Below are positions 6,549 through 11,245 of a stretch of 11,245 nt of DNA, one piece after another; position 1 is the stretch's first letter, and the number at the start of each line of letters is the position of its first letter. A program made the position numbers and the translations under genes. A model generated the notes under the pieces. It was given only the letters and a program-made list of their open reading frames with translations. It was not told the origin of the DNA and made no database searches. The stretch comes from an uncultured bacterium. Lineage in GTDB: Bacteria > Gemmatimonadota > Gemmatimonadetes > Longimicrobiales > RSA9. The DNA is taken from positions 1 to 11,245 of the forward strand of contig CALKIP010000150.1 in assembly GCA_937995995.1 (NCBI GenBank), written 5' to 3'.

Positions 6549-6562
6549 TGTAGGGTGTTTCT
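6549..6562. promoter_or_regulatory. TGTAGGG motif upstream of nirK
   Basis: TGTAGGGTGTTTCT lies 137-150 nt upstream of the nirK start and matches the nosZ and cupredoxin sites in TGTAGGG and in the pattern TGTAGGG-W-R-W-Y-T-C-Y. CGTGTAGGG is identical to the nosZ copy over 9 bases, and CCTA (6539-6542) faces TAGG (6551-6554). The 353-nt gap 6413-6765 holds no gene I can support. Besides this motif it has short G/C hairpins only, and no clear FNR-type box. Confidence 0.4.
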
Positions 6563-6742
6563 GGCAGCCTTCTGCCGTCGGGTGGGTTGTCGGGGGGCGA
6601 GTGCCCCATCGCCGTAGCGCCGGAACGCACGCCCACTGCCCCTGATTCTTTCGTGTTTTCCTGCCGTCCTGCGGATCGCATGGGGAATCGGCCCGGAGCA
6701 AGCCGATCAGGCCGTGACTCGACGTCGCCCCCGGTGGGATCG

Positions 6743-6755
6743 GCCCCTTGGGGGC
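6743..6755 (-). terminator. Small GC hairpin after the lipoprotein gene
   Basis: GCCCC-TTG-GGGGC, a 5-bp stem with a 3-nt loop, lies about 10 nt past the stop of the gene ending at 6766. There is no T-run. It is a weak candidate for a transcription end between this gene and nirK. Confidence 0.25.
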
Positions 6756-6765
6756 AATGGAGATG

Positions 6766-7503
6766 TCAGGAAGCCGATCCGCGCGACTGCGGCATGACCA
6801 TTTCCTTCAGCCGCTCGATTCCCTGGCCGAGCCCCGCCAGCACCTGCTCGACCTCGGCCTGATCTACCGGCCTTCTGCGAACCATCTGCTCGCCCATATC
6901 CCGTGCGGCACTGATCGCCGAGGCGGCCGATGAATCGATCGGTTGTTCGAGGCGGCCGAAACCGGTCTCGAGATATTCCGCCGCTGCGGTGAGGTCGCGC
7001 GCCACCAGGGATATTTCGCGACCAGAATGGAGCGCCGCACGCTCCACTACTGCCTCTTCCGCCGCAGCGTGGTGATACCTGGCCATCGCATAATCGGCAA
7101 TCGCCATCGCACTATCGAGTTGAACGACGGACGCGACGGCCCCATCCCTGACCCGTGGCGCGAGCTCACCCAGGGCGAGCGCGGAGGCCTCGAGATCCTG
7201 CCGGACACCGGGAACGGAACGCTGGGCCAGATGCTGGAGTCGCCCCCCCGCACGTTCGATCCCTTCAGCACAGTCTTCGAAGCTCCCCTTGACGAAGTCA
7301 TTGCGGGCCTGTTGCAGGTCCCACTGCACCTCATCGATCACGGGGCCTTCGGCGCCGGGAACCTCCGCAGCGGGCGGAGGGCTGACGGCCGGCCGCGCCC
7401 CGGGTTCGGCTTCCGGCGACGGTCCCTCGCATCCTCCGAGAGCCAGGACGGCGAGGATGATGGTCGGCAACGCCTGGCGGGTACGGCGCGTGTCACGGTA
7501 CAT
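6766..7503 (-). CDS. Helical lipoprotein, unknown function
   Basis: A 245-residue predicted lipoprotein. The start at 7503 has GGGAGG about 6 nt upstream and places a signal peptide at residues 1-24 (TIILAVLALGG) with the lipidated Cys at 25. A Pro/Ala/Glu-rich linker runs to about residue 55. The rest is almost wholly predicted helix, rich in Ala, Leu, Glu and Arg with heptad-like spacing, which suggests a helical bundle or coiled coil. One further cysteine occurs in FEDCAEGIE, and a Tyr/His stretch (YAMARYHHAAAE) lies mid-domain. I do not recognise the family and it shows no enzyme motif. It follows kup on the same strand after 106 nt, so a shared transcript is possible, but no functional link is evident. 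It would sit on the outer face of the inner membrane or in the outer membrane. Confidence 0.82.
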   Translation of the reverse strand: MYRDTRRTRQALPTIILAVLALGGCEGPSPEAEPGARPAVSPPPAAEVPGAEGPVIDEVQWDLQQARNDFVKGSFEDCAEGIERAGGRLQHLAQRSVPGVRQDLEASALALGELAPRVRDGAVASVVQLDSAMAIADYAMARYHHAAAEEAVVERAALHSGREISLVARDLTAAAEYLETGFGRLEQPIDSSAASAISAARDMGEQMVRRRPVDQAEVEQVLAGLGQGIERLKEMVMPQSRGSAS

Positions 7504-7609
7504 GGGCTCCCTCCCCCTCTCGTGTCCTTCCCGACTCCGGCGCCGCGATGCTGCGAGAGAGGGCTCACAGTGCAAATCTCCGACCACCCCCGAACTGGCC
7601 CCCGGTCGT

Positions 7610-9493
7610 CTAAATCTCGACTTCCATACCCACCTCCACGACCTGCCCCGCGGGAAGCCGCAGGTGAAACTGTGCGGACCGGGAGACGAGCCAGAGAAAG
7701 CTGAAGAGAGCCTTGCGCCACCGTGCCATCCCGGGTCGCGCCGTCCGGACCGGCGTCGCCTCGCCGATGAAGAAGGTGACCTCGTCGTGGGCGAAGGCGC
7801 TCCACGTCTCCGTGAGCCCGAGCGCCGTCGGGACATCGGGACTCTCCATGAAGCCGAAACGTGCCGTCATCTGGAGCACTCCTCCCGGAAGCGCGCGGAC
7901 TTCCACGCGCGCGTCGTCATCCACGCGCGGAACCTCGACCCCCTGGACGGTGAGCAGGACCACCCGCTCGTGCAGGGCATGGCTGCGTCGTAGATAGTGC
8001 ATCAACTCGGGCGGCACCGTCTCCGGTTGGCGGGTCACGAAAACCGCGACGCCCGGCACCCGCACCGGGCGCGTCTCTTCGATCTCCCGCAGCAGGGTGT
8101 CGACGGGGAGCGAAGTCAGGGATTGACGCATGGATTCAACCCCGCGCCGCCACGTGGCCATGAGCGTGTAGACGGCCCCCGCGACGACCAGCGGGATCCA
8201 CGCCCCGTGCGGAATCTTGACCAGGTTCGCCCCTAGAAAGGCGAGATCCACGACCAGAAACGCCAGTACAAGCGTACCGGCGCGAAGGATGCCCCAGCCC
8301 CACTGCTCGCGCGTGACAAAGAAGAAGAGGAGGGATGTGGTCGCCATCGCGCCGGCCACGGCCATGCCGTAAGCCGCGGCGAGCCGGCTGGACTCCCGGA
8401 ACGTGAGGACCAGCGCAATGCACGCCACCATGAGTGCCGCATTGACCTCGGGGATGAACACCTGGCCCCGGACGGCTGGCGAGGTGTGTTTGACCGTCAC
8501 CAGGGGTAGGTACCCGAGTTGAATCGCCTGGCGCGTGAGGGAGAACGCTCCGGAAATCAGCGCCTGTGATGCGATGATCGTCGCCGCCGTCGCCAGCCCC
8601 ACCATCGGATAGCGGACCCACGTCGGCACGAGTGCGTAGAACGGATTCCATACGGCGCTGGGCGCATCGAGCAACGCCGCACCCTGGCCGAAATAATTGA
8701 GCAGCAGCGCCGGGAAGACGATGCCGTACCACGCCATGCGGATCGGCGTCGCGCCGAAGTGGCCCATATCGGCGTAGAGTGCCTCGGCGCCGGCCACGGT
8801 GAGCACGACGGCGCCGAGTACGAGGAAACCTCCAGGACCGTGTTCGACGAGGAATCGCACGGCGTGGAGTGGGTTCATCGCAACGAGTACCTGTGGTTGG
8901 CGGAGGATCGCACCGATCCCCAGTGTGGCGATGGTGATGAACCAGACGAGCATGATCGGTCCGAAGACGAGGCCGATCCGACCCGTCCCGCGGGGCTGAG
9001 CGAGGAAGAGCACGATCAGGATGCCGATGGTGGCGGGGACGACCGCCCGCCCGAGCGCCGACTCCGCGAGCGCCAGCCCTTCCACCGCGGCGAGTACCGA
9101 GATCGCCGGCGTGATCACCCCGTCGCCGTAGACCAGCGCGGCTCCGAAAAGCCCGATCGAGACGAGAATGGCCTTGCGACGTGAAGGCGGCCGACCACGC
9201 GGCGCCAGGAGCGCCAACAGCGCAAGGATCCCGCCCTCACCCCGGTTGTCCGCCCGCATGATGAGGACGAGGTACTTCAGGCCGAGCACGAAGACGAGTG
9301 CCCAGAAGACCAGCGAAAGCACGCCGAGAACGTTCTGCGCAGTCGCGGGGAAGGAGTGTGGCCCGGTGAATGCGGCTCGCAAGGCGAAGAGCACGTTCGT
9401 GCCGACGTCCCCGTAGACGACGCCCAGGGCACCGAATGCGAGAAGGAAGGTGCGCCGGCGGGACTGTGGGGTACGAAGTTCGGGCCCATTCAC
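7610..9493 (-). CDS. kup: Kup-type low-affinity potassium transporter
   Basis: A 627-residue inner-membrane protein of the KUP/HAK/KT family, close to the 622 residues of E. coli Kup, which imports K+ with protons. Family hallmarks are GVVYGDVGT (24-32), RADNRGEGGILAL (80-92) and YGDGVITPAISVL (122-134). Later ones are QALISGAFSLTRQAIQLGYLP, IPEVNAALM and KIPHGAWIPL. About twelve hydrophobic segments fill roughly the first 450 residues. A soluble C-terminal domain follows, ending LPAGQVVEVGMEVEI as is usual for the family. The start is GTG at 9493; a stop codon lies three codons upstream in frame, and no strong ribosome site is visible. Oddly, the first motif reads GTNVLF where most members have GTSPLY. 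It is divergent from the hydrolase remnant, so its promoter should be in 9494-9622. Confidence 0.95.
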   Translation of the reverse strand: MNGPELRTPQSRRRTFLLAFGALGVVYGDVGTNVLFALRAAFTGPHSFPATAQNVLGVLSLVFWALVFVLGLKYLVLIMRADNRGEGGILALLALLAPRGRPPSRRKAILVSIGLFGAALVYGDGVITPAISVLAAVEGLALAESALGRAVVPATIGILIVLFLAQPRGTGRIGLVFGPIMLVWFITIATLGIGAILRQPQVLVAMNPLHAVRFLVEHGPGGFLVLGAVVLTVAGAEALYADMGHFGATPIRMAWYGIVFPALLLNYFGQGAALLDAPSAVWNPFYALVPTWVRYPMVGLATAATIIASQALISGAFSLTRQAIQLGYLPLVTVKHTSPAVRGQVFIPEVNAALMVACIALVLTFRESSRLAAAYGMAVAGAMATTSLLFFFVTREQWGWGILRAGTLVLAFLVVDLAFLGANLVKIPHGAWIPLVVAGAVYTLMATWRRGVESMRQSLTSLPVDTLLREIEETRPVRVPGVAVFVTRQPETVPPELMHYLRRSHALHERVVLLTVQGVEVPRVDDDARVEVRALPGGVLQMTARFGFMESPDVPTALGLTETWSAFAHDEVTFFIGEATPVRTARPGMARWRKALFSFLWLVSRSAQFHLRLPAGQVVEVGMEVEI

Positions 9494-9622
9494 GGCCGAT
9501 CACTTCGACATGGGGCAACCGCCATGCGCTTCACCCCGTTCGGAGAGCGCCCTGGTCATGATGTGGCCGCTGCAATCGGTCACTTCCGCCTCGACCTCGC
9601 GGGAAGGGTGCCAGCATCGTGA

Positions 9623-9930
9623 AGCGCTCACCTGAACCGAATCTTGCAAGCCGATCTGAGGGGCGCCTACGACTGCATCGCAGCGTTTTCCGAGACGGAC
9701 TTCGCCGAGGACTTGAAAACGATCGACGCCCCACGTTGATCATCCACGGCAAGGACGACCAGATCGTGCCCGATGACGACGCCTCCAAGCTCTCGACAAG
9801 TCTGGTCAGGGACGCGGTGCTGAAGCTCTATCCCGGCGCTCCCCATGGCCTGACCGCCACGCACGAGGATCAGGTCGACGCGGACCTGCGCGAGTTCCTC
9901 GAAGCTGCCCGAGCTCGCCGGGGGAACTGA
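9623..9930 (+). pseudogene. C-terminal remnant of a chloroperoxidase-like alpha/beta hydrolase, frameshifted
   Basis: Two adjacent frames together spell the C-terminal third of a non-haem chloroperoxidase-type alpha/beta hydrolase. The frame open from 9623 reads [19 protein letters not shown] and then LKTIDAP, and hits TGA at 9737. Shifting by one base at the C-run 9729-9732 continues as [13 protein letters not shown], with the catalytic-Asp loop, through YPGAPHGL, with the catalytic His, to the stop at 9928. One C appears to be missing in GCCCCA. The upstream two thirds, with the GHS nucleophile elbow, cannot be found: a stop at 9620 closes the frame, and 9494-9622 does not resemble the family. 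So it is truncated as well as frameshifted and cannot be active. The second frame has a possible ATG at 9619, but its first 35 or so residues are nonsense. The stop lies 6 nt before the LtrA-type gene. Confidence 0.8.
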
Positions 9931-9936
9931 GCGCGT

Positions 9937-11142
9937 GTGGCCCGCCCAATCATCGAGCCACCGCGTCTGCGGATCGGCGAGTCGGGGGAGCGTCACGCGA
10001 CGTGGATGGAGCTCTTCTTCGACCTGGTCTTCGTGGTGGCCGTCAGTCAGGTCGCCGACCGCCTGCTGGACCGGACCACGCTCCGGGGAATGCTCGAGGT
10101 CCTGCTCCTTTTTGCGCCAGTCTGGTGGGCCTGGATCGGCGCCACGTTCTACTCAGATCGCTTCGGCACCGATGACCTGAGCGACCGGCTCTTCCTACTC
10201 GCGCAGATGGCAGCCGCGGCGGGGCTGGCGATCAACGCAGGCGAGGCCTTCCAGAACGGCTCGGTCGGCTTCGCACTCTCCTACGCGACCTTCCGCTACC
10301 TCCTCGCAGCACGCTACGCACGGGTGGGCAGGCACATTGCCGAAGCGCGCTCGTTCACCTCGCTCCTTGCCCGCCGCTTCGGCCTGGGCGCCACGCTCTG
10401 GGCGGTCTCGGTCGTCGTGCCGCCACCGGCCCGTTTCATTTTCTGGGGCGTCGGGATGGTCACGGACTTCGTAACGCCGATTTCCACCGGCCGCCGTCTC
10501 CAGTCCCGTCTCGCACCCCACCCTACTCACCTACCGGAGCGTTTCGGCCTCTTCACCATGATCGTACTCGGCGAGTCGATCGGAGCGGTCGTGGTCGGGC
10601 TTCAGGGAGTACGTTGGGACTGGGCCGATGCGATGACGGCCCTTTGCGGGCTTGTCCTTGCTTTCAGCTTCTGGTGGATCTACTTCGAGGGCCTCGACGC
10701 TTCGGCCCTCCGCCGAGCATTGGTCGCGGGCCAGATCGGGGCCTACGACCTCTGGATCTATTCCCACCTCCCCCTCACCGCCGCCGTGGCTGCGGCGGGT
10801 GCCGGCGTACAGCTCGCCATCCTCGCCGACTTCCACGCTCCATTGCCGCCGTCCATACGCTGGCTCATGTGCTCGGCCGCCGGGCTCTACTTTGGCTCTC
10901 TCGCGGTGATGTATTTTGCCAAGTCGGCGGCCGGCAGCCGACGCTGTACGCGGCCGGATGCGTTCGCCATGTTGGCGGGCACCCTGGCCACGCTACTTGT
11001 CGCCTCGCTCGGTGCACCGTTCACACCCTTGGGCATCCTGGTGCTCCTCACAGCCGTTGGGGCGCTCCAGATCGTCTTCAACCTCGCGGAGCGCTCCAGG
11101 CGCCCGAGACCCAGGTCAGACTCGGATTCCGCCGCCGGCTAA
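9937..11142 (+). CDS. LtrA-family (low temperature requirement) membrane protein
   Basis: A 401-residue polytopic membrane protein. It matches the LtrA family through RHATWMELFFDLVFVVAVSQ (20-39) near the N-terminus and HLPERFGLFTMIVLGES (198-214) in the middle, with many hydrophobic segments along its length and a charged Arg/Ser/Asp tail. The family was named from a Listeria gene needed for growth in the cold, but its biochemical activity is unknown to me. The conserved Glu and His residues of the two motifs may be functional. The start is taken as GTG at 9937, 6 nt after the hydrolase remnant. The only purine run (GGGGGAA) is rather far upstream, so the start is uncertain. The gene probably once formed an operon with the hydrolase and may still depend on a promoter upstream of that remnant. 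Confidence 0.9.
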   Translation: MARPIIEPPRLRIGESGERHATWMELFFDLVFVVAVSQVADRLLDRTTLRGMLEVLLLFAPVWWAWIGATFYSDRFGTDDLSDRLFLLAQMAAAAGLAINAGEAFQNGSVGFALSYATFRYLLAARYARVGRHIAEARSFTSLLARRFGLGATLWAVSVVVPPPARFIFWGVGMVTDFVTPISTGRRLQSRLAPHPTHLPERFGLFTMIVLGESIGAVVVGLQGVRWDWADAMTALCGLVLAFSFWWIYFEGLDASALRRALVAGQIGAYDLWIYSHLPLTAAVAAAGAGVQLAILADFHAPLPPSIRWLMCSAAGLYFGSLAVMYFAKSAAGSRRCTRPDAFAMLAGTLATLLVASLGAPFTPLGILVLLTAVGALQIVFNLAERSRRPRPRSDSDSAAG

Positions 11143-11171
11143 GTCGTGTCCGAGCCGGCTCTGGCTGCGAG

Positions 11172-11245
11172 CTATCTGCCCAATTGAAATCTCAGGAGGA
11201 TGTCGAGCTGCTCCCCGGAACAGGTGCCCCGACTGGTGAGAGAGC
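11172..11245 (-). CDS. Possible C-terminal end of a minus-strand gene (partial)
   Basis: On the minus strand a frame open from the right edge encodes about 23 residues ending GEQLDILLRFQLGR before TAG at 11174-11172. Alternating polar and hydrophobic residues at the very end resemble the last strand of an outer-membrane beta-barrel protein. The stretch is too short to prove, and most of the gene would lie beyond the window. It would converge on the LtrA-type gene with only 29 nt between the stops. Confidence 0.3.
   Translation of the reverse strand, partial: SLTSRGTCSGEQLDILLRFQLGR

Noticed and set aside
7504..7836. N-terminal extension of the helical lipoprotein into kup
   Set aside because: It overlaps the kup C-terminus in another frame; the 7503 start has a ribosome site and a lipobox.
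8759..9184. Plus-strand frame opposite kup
   Set aside because: Acidic/Arg low-complexity shadow of the membrane transporter gene.
11143..11171. GAGCCGGCTC palindrome after the LtrA-type gene as a terminator
   Set aside because: Palindrome without a loop and no T-run; too little to call.

Overview
The window is high-GC DNA. The gene content suggests a free-living Gram-negative-type bacterium, possibly a Gemmatimonadota relative: Sec-type clade II nosZ next to a blue-copper nirK, many predicted lipoproteins, and GC-rich codon use. The taxonomic guess is inference only.

Positions 1-6412, all on the minus strand, form a copper-dependent denitrification island. In transcription order it has nirK (6412-5396, nitrite to NO), a lipoprotein cupredoxin (5069-4608, likely electron carrier), nosZ (4354-2381, N2O to N2, all CuZ and CuA ligands visible), a four-helix membrane protein (2247-1678) with motifs I associate with nos clusters, a two-cysteine lipoprotein (1663-1172), and nosD (1164-1, running off the left edge). 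The last three genes are separated by only 7-14 nt and look co-transcribed. nirK, the cupredoxin and nosZ each have their own 250-350 bp upstream region. All three regions carry a TGTAGGG-centred motif that may be a shared operator. A 94-nt imperfect inverted repeat lies between nosZ and the membrane protein. No nitric oxide reductase, nosF, nosY or nosL is visible; nosFYL may lie beyond the left edge.

Positions 6766-9493, also on the minus strand, hold a helical lipoprotein of unknown function and a Kup-type potassium transporter. Positions 9623-11142, on the plus strand, hold a broken C-terminal remnant of a chloroperoxidase-like alpha/beta hydrolase followed by an LtrA-family membrane protein. 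The right edge may clip the C-terminus of a minus-strand gene. I found no tRNA, rRNA, CRISPR or transposase.

Working model (inference): nitrite is reduced in the periplasm by NirK and N2O by NosZ, with electrons delivered through the membrane-anchored cupredoxin. NosD and its small partners mature or feed NosZ.
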